A stretch of DNA of 64,000 bases. Origin: Dyella kyungheensis. Lineage in GTDB: Bacteria; Pseudomonadota; Gammaproteobacteria; Xanthomonadales; Rhodanobacteraceae. The DNA lies in contig NZ_JADIKC010000003.1 of NCBI RefSeq assembly GCF_016905005.1, forward strand, positions 941,630 to 1,005,629. The letters run 5' to 3'. Both the position numbers and the translations under genes were made by a program. Shown here piece by piece: positions 1-7,687 of this stretch. Under the pieces are notes generated by a model, which was not told the origin of the DNA, did not search any database, and saw only the letters and a list, made by a program, of their open reading frames with translations. How positions within the stretch are numbered: position 1 is the first letter of the stretch; every line of letters begins with the position of its first letter.

Positions 1-1464
1 CTCGGCTACGAGATCGGGCGCTTCTTCGGCTGGAGTTCGATGGATGCGCTGTTCCTTGGCGCCATGCTGTCGATGTCGTCCACCACCATCATCATGAAGG
101 CACTGGACGATCTGGATCTCAAGCGCGAGCGCTTCGCGCAGCTGATGTTCGGCATCCTGATCATCGAGGACGTGATCGCCATCGTGCTGATGGCCTTGCT
201 GACCGGTATCGCGAGCACCGGCGGCCTGGAAGCGGGCGAGGCGATGGAGGCCGTCGGCAGGCTCACCTTGTTCATGGCGGTATCGCTGGTGGTGGGGCTG
301 CTGCTGGTACCGCGCGTGGTGGACTACATCGCGCAGGTGAGTCGCGACGACGTGCTGCTGGTGGCCGTATTGGGCCTGTGTTTCGGCTTCTGCCTGCTGG
401 TGACCGAAATGGGCTACAGCGTGGCGCTGGGCGCTTTCATGATCGGGGCGATCGTGGGCGAATCGCAAAGCGTGGAGCGGATCGAGCGGATCATCGGGCC
501 GGTGCGCGACATGTTCAGTGCGATCTTCTTCGTCGCCATCGGCATGCTCATCGATCCGGCCATGCTCAAGGAATACTGGCTGCCCATCATCGTGGTCACC
601 ACGGTGGTGGTGCTGGGCAAGGTGATCACCTGCAGCTTCGGTACCTTCGTGGCAGGCAACGACGGGCGCACGTCATTGCGCGTGGGCATGGGGCTGGCGC
701 AGATCGGCGAGTTCTCGTTCGTGATCGCGTCGTTGGGCCTGACGCTCAAGGTGACCAGCGGCTTCCTCTATCCCGTGGCGGTGGCGGTCTCGGCGATCAC
801 CACCTTTCTCACGCCCTATCTGATCCGGGCATCGGATCCTTTGGCGAGTTCGCTCTCGAGGCGTCTGCCCAACGGCTTCATCAGCCTGTTGAGTGCGTAC
901 ACGGACTGGATGGGCAATCTCAGCCTGAGCGGGCAGGGCGTCACCGTGGCGAAGATGATTCGTCGCCTGGTCTGGCACGTCATCATCAACATCATGCTGG
1001 TGGTGGCGGCCTTCCTGATCATGTCCTACCTGTATCGCCGCGGCGTTTTCCATTGGGATCTGCTGGCCGACAGCCCGCAGGTAAAACGCAGCCTGGCGTG
1101 GTCGATCGCGGCGATCGTCTCATTGCCGATGATTGTCGCGGCGTACCGCAAGGCGTCGGCGCTGGGCATGTTGCTGGCCGAATTGAGCATTCCCGAGCGC
1201 ATCGGCGGCGCCTACAACATGCATATCCGCAGCGTACTGGCGCGCTTCATCCCGCTGGCCACCATGTGGGTGCTGGGCCTGCTGGTGGCGGCGCTGGCCT
1301 CGACCATCCTGCCGCCGCGTGAGGTGGCCCTCGTACTGGTGCTGGTGTTGCTGTTGCTCGCATGGCTGCTGTGGCGCGGCCTGGTGCAGGTGCATGCGCG
1401 ATTGCAGGCGGCGCTGCGTGACACCCTGGATAAGTCGGGGCGCTCAGACGATGGGCACGGTTGA
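1..1464 (+). CDS. Monovalent cation:proton antiporter (CPA2 family), 5' partial
   Basis: The reading frame is open from the first base, so the N-terminus lies outside the window; 487 residues are visible. The protein is almost entirely hydrophobic, with repeated transmembrane segments typical of the Na_H_Exchanger domain of KefB/KefC/YbaL-type antiporters, including the stretch GQIGEFSFV-like (seen as AQIGEFSFVIAS) that is conserved in this family. It would exchange K+ or Na+ for H+ across the inner membrane. After the exchanger domain, about 200 residues with further membrane segments follow, and there is no TrkA-N/RCK nucleotide-binding domain as in KefB or KefC. Regulation by NAD or glutathione adducts is therefore not evident. 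The family call is firm; the transported ion is not determined. Confidence 0.85.
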   Translation, partial: LGYEIGRFFGWSSMDALFLGAMLSMSSTTIIMKALDDLDLKRERFAQLMFGILIIEDVIAIVLMALLTGIASTGGLEAGEAMEAVGRLTLFMAVSLVVGLLLVPRVVDYIAQVSRDDVLLVAVLGLCFGFCLLVTEMGYSVALGAFMIGAIVGESQSVERIERIIGPVRDMFSAIFFVAIGMLIDPAMLKEYWLPIIVVTTVVVLGKVITCSFGTFVAGNDGRTSLRVGMGLAQIGEFSFVIASLGLTLKVTSGFLYPVAVAVSAITTFLTPYLIRASDPLASSLSRRLPNGFISLLSAYTDWMGNLSLSGQGVTVAKMIRRLVWHVIINIMLVVAAFLIMSYLYRRGVFHWDLLADSPQVKRSLAWSIAAIVSLPMIVAAYRKASALGMLLAELSIPERIGGAYNMHIRSVLARFIPLATMWVLGLLVAALASTILPPREVALVLVLVLLLLAWLLWRGLVQVHARLQAALRDTLDKSGRSDDGHG

Positions 1465-1523
1465 GGGGCCTAATCCCGCAGATGTGCAGAATTCGTAAAA
1501 AACCGCGTTTTTCGCCGAAACGT

Positions 1524-1551
1524 GAACTTTTAATCACGACTGACGGTCATA
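1524..1551 (+). promoter_or_regulatory. Candidate sigma-E promoter upstream of the FKBP isomerase gene
   Basis: A GAACTT box at 1524-1529 is followed after 17 bp by TCATA at 1547-1551. The sigma-E (RpoE) consensus is GAACTT, a 16-17 bp spacer, then TCAAA or TCTGA. fkpA is a classic sigma-E regulon member in enterobacteria, and this window also encodes RpoE. The -10 is not a perfect match and the start codon is 112 bp downstream, so this is a prediction. Confidence 0.5.
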
Positions 1552-1663
1552 CGCCCACTATCGTTGCCAAGACTAAGCAAGCACCGCACAATGCGGGGCC
1601 TGCCTCCATCGGGGGGGCCTTAAGTCCGGTAGCGCCGGCATATCCAATACGAGGGAGTTCTAC

Positions 1664-2443
1664 ATGAAGCATTTTCTGCGTCCCACGCTGACGGCGGCCG
1701 CGCTCGCTGTTGCTCTGGGCATGACCGCTGGCGTGCACGCACAGGCCGCGAAGCCCGCCGCCGCCCCCGCTGCAGCCGCTCCGGCCGCAGTTGACAAGAC
1801 CAAGGCCAGCTACGTGGTCGGTTGGGATCTGGCCAGCTCGCTGCCGCCGCTGGTCCGCGCGGAAGTCGACCCGGCCACCGTGGCTCGCGCTCTGCAGTCC
1901 GCCCTGTCGGGCCAGAAGCCGACCATGAGCGAAGCCGAAGCCAAGCAGGTCCGTGACGCGTTCGTGGCCAACCTGCAGGCCAAGGCCAAGGCCGAGTACA
2001 CCCAGGTCGCCGCCAAGAACCAGAGCGAAGGCGCTGCGTTCCTGGCCAAGAACAAGACCGCGCCGGGCGTGAAGACCACCGCTTCGGGTCTGCAGTACCA
2101 GGTGATCAGCCAGGGTACCGGCGCCCGCCCGGGTCCGAGCGACACCGTGCAGGTCAACTACGTCGGCACGTTCGTGAACGGCGAAACGTTCGACGATTCG
2201 TCCAAGCATGAAGGCGGCGGTGCTGCTTCGATCCCGCTCGCCGGCGTGATCCCGGGCTTCCGTGAAGGCATGCAGCTGATGCAGGTCGGCGGCCACTACA
2301 AGTTCTTCATCCCGGCGAACATCGCCTACGGCGCGCAGCCGCAGAACGGTTTCCCGCCGAACCAGACGATCATCTTCGACGTCACCCTGGTCAAGACCGG
2401 CCCGACCACGGCCGCTGCTGATCAGGCTGGCGGCGCGAAGTAA
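1664..2443 (+). CDS. Periplasmic FKBP-type peptidyl-prolyl cis-trans isomerase (FkpA/Mip-like)
   Basis: This 259-residue protein begins with a clear Sec signal peptide (about residues 1-27, cleavage after HAQA) followed by an Ala/Pro-rich linker. Residues about 45-125 form the helical N-terminal dimerisation region of the FkpA/Mip type. The FKBP catalytic domain lies at about 140-240, with VQVNYVGTFVNGETFDDS and PGFREGMQLM as conserved core segments. It should catalyse prolyl isomerisation and act as a chaperone for proteins folding in the periplasm. The start is supported by a GAGGGAG ribosome site just upstream. A candidate sigma-E promoter precedes it and a strong hairpin follows it, so it is probably monocistronic. 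FkpA versus Mip cannot be separated from sequence alone. Confidence 0.92.
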   Translation: MKHFLRPTLTAAALAVALGMTAGVHAQAAKPAAAPAAAAPAAVDKTKASYVVGWDLASSLPPLVRAEVDPATVARALQSALSGQKPTMSEAEAKQVRDAFVANLQAKAKAEYTQVAAKNQSEGAAFLAKNKTAPGVKTTASGLQYQVISQGTGARPGPSDTVQVNYVGTFVNGETFDDSSKHEGGGAASIPLAGVIPGFREGMQLMQVGGHYKFFIPANIAYGAQPQNGFPPNQTIIFDVTLVKTGPTTAAADQAGGAK

Positions 2444-2470
2444 TCGCCGCAAAAGCTGCATGAAAGATCC

Positions 2471-2498
2471 ATTGGGCGCGAAGCGATTCGCGCCCAAT
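2471..2498 (+). terminator. Perfect 12-bp hairpin after the FKBP gene
   Basis: ATTGGGCGCGAA and its exact reverse complement are separated by GCGA, 27 bp after the FKBP stop codon. There is no long T-tract downstream, so termination could be weak, or the stem may protect the mRNA 3' end. Confidence 0.55.
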
Positions 2499-2606
2499 GT
2501 CGTTTGTGGCGGGTGGTTTTTCGTCGCGGCCTAGGGTTTTACCTGCAGCCGAGGCCTTGGTCGGCCTGTTAGAATCCCCGATCTTGTTCCTGGAGTTTTC
2601 GCGACA

Positions 2607-3944
2607 ATGAAGGTCACCATCTTCGGCACTGGCTATGTGGGCCTGGTCACCGGCGCCTGCCTGGCAGAAATGGGCAACCATGTGGTCTGCGTCGACATCG
2701 ATGCGGGCAAGGTCGAGCGCCTGAAAAAGGGCGAGATCCCCATTTACGAGCCGGGCCTGGAGCCCATCGTCAAGCGCAATCACGCGAGCGGACAGCTGGA
2801 TTTCACCACTGATCCCGCACCGGGCATTGCGCATGGCCAGGTCGTGTTCATCGCCGTGGGTACGCCGCCGGACGAAGACGGCAGCGCCGACCTCAAGTAC
2901 GTGCTCAGCGTGGCCCGCACCATCGGCGAGCATATCGACCGCTACACGGTGGTGGTGAACAAGTCGACGGTGCCCGTGGGCACGGCGGACCGCGTGCGCG
3001 ACGCGATCGCCGGTGAGCTGGCCAAGCGTGGCGTCGCGATCGAGTTCGACGTGGTCTCCAACCCGGAATTCCTGAAAGAGGGCGACGCAGTGGAAGACTG
3101 CCTTCGCCCCGATCGCATCATCATCGGCAGCTCCAGCGAACGCGCCATTGGCGTGCTGCGCAAGCTGTATGCGCCATTCAACCGCAACCACGATCGCACC
3201 GTGGTGATGGACGAGCGCTCCGCCGAGCTGACCAAGTACGCGGCGAATGCGATGCTCGCCACCAAGATCAGCTTCATGAACGAGATCGCCAACATCGCCG
3301 AGCGCGTGGGTGCGGACGTGGAGCTGGTACGCCAGGGCATCGGTTCGGATCCGCGCATCGGCTACGCTTTCATCTATCCGGGTGCGGGTTACGGCGGTTC
3401 GTGCTTTCCCAAGGACGTACAGGCGCTGGAGCGCACGGCGCGCGGCGTCGGCTATAGCGCCCGCCTGCTCGGCGCGGTCGAATCGGTGAACCACGACCAG
3501 AAGACCAAGTTGTTCGAACTGATCCAGCGCCATTTCGGCGGCCAGATCGCCGGCAAGACGATCGCGTTGTGGGGACTAGCATTCAAGCCCAACACCGACG
3601 ACATGCGCGAGGCGTCGAGCCGTCATCTGATGGAGGCCTTGTGGAAGGCGGGCGCGAAGGTGCGCGCGTTCGACCCCGAGGCCAGCCACGAGACGCATCG
3701 CATCTACGGCGATCGCGACGATCTGGTCCTGTGCGAGAGCGCCTACCAGGCCCTGGACGGTGCCGACGTGCTGGCCATCGTGACCGAGTGGAAGGCGTTC
3801 CGCAGTCCTGATTTCGCGCGCATCCGCGACATGCTGGCCGAGCCGGCGGTGTTCGACGGGCGCAACCTTTACGATCCGGTCGCGGTGGAAGAAGCGGGGC
3901 TGGCGTACTACGGTATCGGTCGCGGTCGCAGCCTGAGGCAGTGA
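2607..3944 (+). CDS. ugd: UDP-glucose 6-dehydrogenase
   Basis: This 445-residue protein oxidises UDP-glucose to UDP-glucuronate with two NAD+, supplying precursors for exopolysaccharide and lipopolysaccharide. The N-terminal Rossmann motif [17 protein letters not shown] starts at residue 7. The catalytic cysteine lies in the motif [14 protein letters not shown] at about residue 265-278, and the substrate-binding [10 protein letters not shown] segment is present. The C-terminal UDP-binding domain shows [16 protein letters not shown]. Length is typical of bacterial Ugd. Its TGA overlaps the GTG just before slyX, suggesting co-transcription. No polysaccharide cluster is adjacent, so its end product here is unknown. 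Confidence 0.95.
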   Translation: MKVTIFGTGYVGLVTGACLAEMGNHVVCVDIDAGKVERLKKGEIPIYEPGLEPIVKRNHASGQLDFTTDPAPGIAHGQVVFIAVGTPPDEDGSADLKYVLSVARTIGEHIDRYTVVVNKSTVPVGTADRVRDAIAGELAKRGVAIEFDVVSNPEFLKEGDAVEDCLRPDRIIIGSSSERAIGVLRKLYAPFNRNHDRTVVMDERSAELTKYAANAMLATKISFMNEIANIAERVGADVELVRQGIGSDPRIGYAFIYPGAGYGGSCFPKDVQALERTARGVGYSARLLGAVESVNHDQKTKLFELIQRHFGGQIAGKTIALWGLAFKPNTDDMREASSRHLMEALWKAGAKVRAFDPEASHETHRIYGDRDDLVLCESAYQALDGADVLAIVTEWKAFRSPDFARIRDMLAEPAVFDGRNLYDPVAVEEAGLAYYGIGRGRSLRQ

Positions 3945-3946
3945 GC

Positions 3947-4165
3947 ATGGCGGACGAGTCCCTGCAGCATCGATTGACGGAGCTCGAAGTGCGGCTCACC
4001 TTTGTCGACGACACGGTGAACGCGCTGGCCTCCGCCGATGCGGAGCTGTCGATGCGTCTGGCGGCGCTGGAAGATGTCATTCGCGGATTGCGCAGCGAGT
4101 TGTCTTCCTTGCGCGGTTCGCAGGGGCATGATCCGCACAGCGAGCCACCGCCGCCGCACTATTGA
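3947..4165 (+). CDS. slyX: SlyX family coiled-coil protein
   Basis: This 72-residue protein is a short coiled coil of heptads (HRLTELEVRLTFVDDTVNAL) ending in the diagnostic SlyX tail EPPPPHY. The molecular function of SlyX is not established; in E. coli it was found beside slyD. I chose the ATG at 3947, which lies 2 bp after the ugd stop. A GTG at 3941 would add two residues and overlap ugd by 4 bp. Here it follows ugd rather than slyD, so it is probably read from the ugd transcript. Confidence 0.85.
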   Translation: MADESLQHRLTELEVRLTFVDDTVNALASADAELSMRLAALEDVIRGLRSELSSLRGSQGHDPHSEPPPPHY

Positions 4166-4213
4166 TCGACGCCCATTTTTCCGTAACAGCAGCACAGCAA
4201 GCGAGTTTCAACC

Positions 4214-4810
4214 ATGGCCGATTCCCTGCGCGATCAACTGCTCAAGAGCGGCATCGTCAAACAGGTCCGTGAAGAGAAGCGCCCGCCGGCGCCGCCCAGT
4301 GGCAAGCCGTTCCAGCAGCGCCACGGCGGTTCGCCGTCCAAGGGCGGCAAGCCGGGCCAGCACAAACCGCAGGGCAAACCTTCGGGCCCAAGGAGCCAGG
4401 AGGAAATCGACCTGGCCAAGGCTTATGCCATCCGCGCGCAGACCGAGGCGAACGAACGCAAGCGCGCCGAGCAGGCGGCCGCCGAAGAGGCGCGCGTTCG
4501 GCGCGAGCGCAAGCTGAAGATCCAGCAGTTGCTGGAAGGCAAGACCTTGAACAAGCCCGAGGTCGATCACGTTCGCCATTTCGAGTACGGCGGCAAGATC
4601 CGCCGCGTGCACGTCGACGCCGACCAGCTCAAGGCGATCAATGGCGGCGAACTGGCCGTGGTCCAGCAGCAGGGGCGTTACCTGGTGGTCACGCGCGAAC
4701 TTGCCGAGCAGGTGAAGGCGATCGATGCGAATCAGATCGCCTTGCTGGTCGAGCCGGGTAGCGCGGGCGGTGTCGGCGAAGACGGCGTGCCCGATGACCT
4801 GATGTGGTGA
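4214..4810 (+). CDS. DUF2058 family protein (YaiL-like)
   Basis: This 198-residue protein starts with MADSLRDQLLKSGIVKQ, the conserved DUF2058 opening. A long basic, Gly/Pro/Lys-rich low-complexity stretch (about residues 20-65) and an Ala/Glu/Arg-rich helix (about 68-105) follow. The compact C-terminal domain contains HFEYGGKIRRVHVDADQL. YaiL in E. coli has been described as nucleoprotein-associated, but no activity is established. The charged N-terminal half suggests nucleic-acid or ribosome contact, which is inference. A strong bidirectional terminator follows immediately. Confidence 0.8.
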   Translation: MADSLRDQLLKSGIVKQVREEKRPPAPPSGKPFQQRHGGSPSKGGKPGQHKPQGKPSGPRSQEEIDLAKAYAIRAQTEANERKRAEQAAAEEARVRRERKLKIQQLLEGKTLNKPEVDHVRHFEYGGKIRRVHVDADQLKAINGGELAVVQQQGRYLVVTRELAEQVKAIDANQIALLVEPGSAGGVGEDGVPDDLMW

Positions 4811-4830
4811 GCGAGTTGCTTCAGGCGCGC

Positions 4831-4863
4831 AAAAAAACGCCCGGTCCAAGCCGGGCGTTTTTT
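4831..4863. terminator. Bidirectional rho-independent terminator
   Basis: AAAAAAACGCCCGG, the loop TCCAAG, and CCGGGCGTTTTTT form a GC-rich stem with an A-tract on one side and a T-tract on the other. It sits between two convergent genes, the DUF2058 gene on + and the fatty-acid oxidation gene on -, and can serve both. Confidence 0.92.
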
Positions 4864-4882
4864 ATGGCGTACGCGCAAGCGA

Positions 4883-6982
4883 TCAGGCGTCGGTATCGGC
4901 GCCTGCGATGTCGCCGGTGGGCAGATCAAAACCCGTCTTGGTCAGCGTCGGCAGATCCCAGCCCTGCTTGGGCGAAAAGCGTTCGCCGTAACGTTGCGCG
5001 AGCCGTTCCAGCTTGCCCTTCACCACGGTGGCGCCTTCGCTGCGCAGGTACTGGATCGGGCCGCCGCGGAACGGCGCGAAACCGGTGCCGAAAATCACGC
5101 CGGCATCGAGCAGATCGGCATCGTCGACCACCTGGTCGGCCAGGCAGGCCACGGCTTCGTTGACCATGGGAAGAATCATGCGGTCCTGCAGGTCGGCCGG
5201 CACCACGTAGTCGGGATCGACCTCAGGCTTCTGCGGCTTGCCGTCCTGCCAGAGGTAGATGCCCTGGCCATCCTTCTTGCCGCGCTTGCCAGCGGCGAGT
5301 TTGTCCTCGAGGCCGGGCGGCAATTCCAGGCCGAGGAAGGGTGCCAGCTCCTTGCCGACCGAAGCGCATACATCCAGTCCCACCGTGTCGGCCAGTTCGA
5401 TCGGGCCCATCGGCATGCCGAACTTCTTCGCTTCCTTGTCGAGCACCGGACCTGGCACGCCTTCGCTGTACAGGCGCATGGATTCGAGCAGGTAGGGCAT
5501 CAGGATGCGATTGACCAGGAAGCCGGGCGTGCCCTTCACCGCCACCGGCAGTTTGTCGATCGCCTTGCAGAACGCGAGCGCGCGTTTTTCGGCGTCGGCG
5601 TCGAGCTGGTCGTGACGCACCACTTCCACCAGCGGCATCTGCGCCACCGGATTGAAGAAGTGCAGGCCGAGGAAACGCTGCGGCGCCTTCAGTCCCACGC
5701 GAAGTTCGTCCAGCGGAATGCTCGAGGTGTTGCTGGCGAGCAAGGCATTCGCGTGCAGTTGCGGTTCGATGATGGCGTACAGCGCCTTCTTCGCCTCGGC
5801 GTTCTCGAAGATCGCTTCGATGGCGAGATCGGCCGTGGCCACGCCCTTGCCTTCGACGTCGGCACGCAGGCGGTGCGCGGTGGCTTCCACCTTGTCGGCC
5901 GTCTTGAGCTTCTTTTCGTACAGCTGGCGGGCGCGATCCAGCGCAGGCTGGATGAACTTCATCTCGCGGTCCTGCAAGGTGACCTCGAAACCCTTGAAGG
6001 CCGCCCATGCCGCGATATCGCCGCCCATCACGCCGGCGCCCACTACGTGCACGCGCTTGATGCCGTGATCGATGCCGCTGCCCTGGCTCTTCATGCGTTC
6101 CTGCAGGAAGAAGATGCGGATCAGGTTCTGCGCGGTCGAGGTTTCGGCCAGCTTGGCCACCGAGCGTGCCTCGAGCTTGAGGCGCTGCTGGATGCTGGCG
6201 CCGCCGCGCTTCCACACATCGATCAGCGCGAACGGCGCCGGGTAGTGTTCCTTGCGGACCTTGGCGGCCGTCTGTTTGATCACCATCGGCGCGAGCAGCT
6301 GACGCGCCAGCCAGGTGTTGCTGGCCCATGCCTTTGCACGCAAGCCGAACGGACGGACATGCGGCCGGCGCAGCAGCGCGCGCGCCTCGGCCAGCAATTC
6401 GGCCGGCGGTGCCAGCCGGTCGACCACGCCCAGCGCCAGTGCACGTTTGGCCGACAAGGCTTTACCAGTGAGCATCACCGGCAGCGCGTCGGTGGCGCCG
6501 ATCAGCCGCGGCAGCCGCGCCGTACCGCCCCAGCCGGGATGGATGCCCAGCATGACTTCGGGCAGGCCGATGCGGGTCTTGTCGTCGTCGGCGGCGATGC
6601 GCTGGCGGCAGGCCAGGATCAGTTCGGTGCCGCCGCCCATGCAGGCGCCGTGGATGGCGGCCACGGTGGGACAGGGCAGCCGGGCCAGCGACTCGTACAC
6701 GCGCTGGCCGTTCTCGATGTTCTCCAGCACCGTGCCCTGCTGGGCATAGGTGACGAATTCCTTGATGTCCGCACCCACCGCAAAACCGAACGGCTTGGCC
6801 GAATGGATCAGCACGCCGGCCGGCTTCTCGATCGCCAGGCGTTCCACGATCTGGCCCAGTTCGTCGAGCACGTCGCGGGAGATGGCGTTGACGTTGCTGC
6901 CGGCGCGGTCCAGCGACAGGGTCACGATGCCGCTGTCGTCCAGGCTCGTCTTCCAATGATTGAAGCGCAATCCTTCGAACAT
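4883..6982 (-). CDS. Fatty-acid oxidation complex alpha subunit: enoyl-CoA hydratase / 3-hydroxyacyl-CoA dehydrogenase
   Basis: This 699-residue fusion hydrates 2-enoyl-CoA and then oxidises L-3-hydroxyacyl-CoA with NAD+. Residues about 10-190 form the crotonase domain, with the oxyanion loops GFAVGADIKEF and AIHGACMGGGTEL. Residues about 300-490 form the NAD-binding domain with VVGAGVMGGDIAAWAAF, and HFFNPV marks the catalytic His region. The C-terminal dehydrogenase domains follow. Family similarity begins at MFEGLRF, so I start at 6982. A GTG at 7015 or ATG at 7018 lies after a better ribosome site (GGGAGGG) and would add 11-12 residues. No fadA thiolase gene is adjacent, so the beta subunit must be elsewhere. 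It resembles FadB and FadJ about equally. Confidence 0.9.
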   Translation of the reverse strand: MFEGLRFNHWKTSLDDSGIVTLSLDRAGSNVNAISRDVLDELGQIVERLAIEKPAGVLIHSAKPFGFAVGADIKEFVTYAQQGTVLENIENGQRVYESLARLPCPTVAAIHGACMGGGTELILACRQRIAADDDKTRIGLPEVMLGIHPGWGGTARLPRLIGATDALPVMLTGKALSAKRALALGVVDRLAPPAELLAEARALLRRPHVRPFGLRAKAWASNTWLARQLLAPMVIKQTAAKVRKEHYPAPFALIDVWKRGGASIQQRLKLEARSVAKLAETSTAQNLIRIFFLQERMKSQGSGIDHGIKRVHVVGAGVMGGDIAAWAAFKGFEVTLQDREMKFIQPALDRARQLYEKKLKTADKVEATAHRLRADVEGKGVATADLAIEAIFENAEAKKALYAIIEPQLHANALLASNTSSIPLDELRVGLKAPQRFLGLHFFNPVAQMPLVEVVRHDQLDADAEKRALAFCKAIDKLPVAVKGTPGFLVNRILMPYLLESMRLYSEGVPGPVLDKEAKKFGMPMGPIELADTVGLDVCASVGKELAPFLGLELPPGLEDKLAAGKRGKKDGQGIYLWQDGKPQKPEVDPDYVVPADLQDRMILPMVNEAVACLADQVVDDADLLDAGVIFGTGFAPFRGGPIQYLRSEGATVVKGKLERLAQRYGERFSPKQGWDLPTLTKTGFDLPTGDIAGADTDA

Positions 6983-7185
6983 GGGGATAAACAGGGTGGC
7001 CACGAAGCGCTCCACCATACCCTCCCGTAGCGAGGATTGCGAGACGAGCGCCGGGTGCCCGGGGAAGGGATGAACACCTCTTAAAAACCGGAGCTGTGCG
7101 CTGCCGCATGAAACCGGCATCGGTTTCCGGCGAGGCTGGCCATCTCCCTAGGCGAATCGCTGCAGACCACGTAATTTAGGACCGA

Positions 7186-7686
7186 ATGACTACGTCCCTC
7201 GCCACCCCCGCCAGCCCGACCCAGGACGGCGCTGAGATCCTCGAACGCATCCTCGCGGCTCGGGGCAATTTGATTGCGCTCGACGGCGGCGAGGAGGTCG
7301 GCCTGGTCTCGCAGCTGCGCCCTCTGGTGCGGCGGAGCGGGCAGGCCGTGTATCTGTGGAATCCGCAACTGGGTCTGGGCAATTTGCGCGAAGAACACGT
7401 GAGCTTGCCGGGATCGCAACGCCTCAATATCGCCCTGCGCTACATGCTGCAGAGCAATCACTTCGGCATCTATCTGTTGCAGCACCTGCCGCTGCCGTTG
7501 CCGATGGCCGATGCCACGCTGCTGCGCCAGCTGGCCCGCGCCACCGCCAGCCATGTCCGGCGCGTGGTGATCCTCGATCCGGCGGAGTCGCTGGTGGCCA
7601 GTTTCAACGATGTGCTGGTGCGCCTGAGCTGCCAGCCCAAGCCGGCGCAACGTCCGCGCCTGCGCGACGGCCGCTGGATCCTCTGA
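7186..7686 (+). CDS. Conserved hypothetical protein paired with the GGDEF/EAL protein
   Basis: I do not recognise this 166-residue protein. It is cytoplasmic in character, with no signal peptide or membrane segment. It reads as alternating helices and strands (RRSGQAVYLWNPQLGLGNLR, then RRVVILDPAESLVASFNDVL), which suggests a compact alpha/beta fold. A Pro/Arg-rich tail ends in DGRWIL. There is no complete Walker A motif and no catalytic signature I can name. Its stop codon is one base from the start codon of the downstream c-di-GMP protein, so the two are almost certainly translated together and may work together. Confidence 0.7.
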   Translation: MTTSLATPASPTQDGAEILERILAARGNLIALDGGEEVGLVSQLRPLVRRSGQAVYLWNPQLGLGNLREEHVSLPGSQRLNIALRYMLQSNHFGIYLLQHLPLPLPMADATLLRQLARATASHVRRVVILDPAESLVASFNDVLVRLSCQPKPAQRPRLRDGRWIL

Positions 7687-7687
7687 G

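Noticed and set aside
4994-7030. Long open frame on the + strand opposite the fatty-acid oxidation gene
   Set aside because: It is a GC-rich antisense shadow of a recognised gene: His/Gln/Arg-rich with no family similarity.
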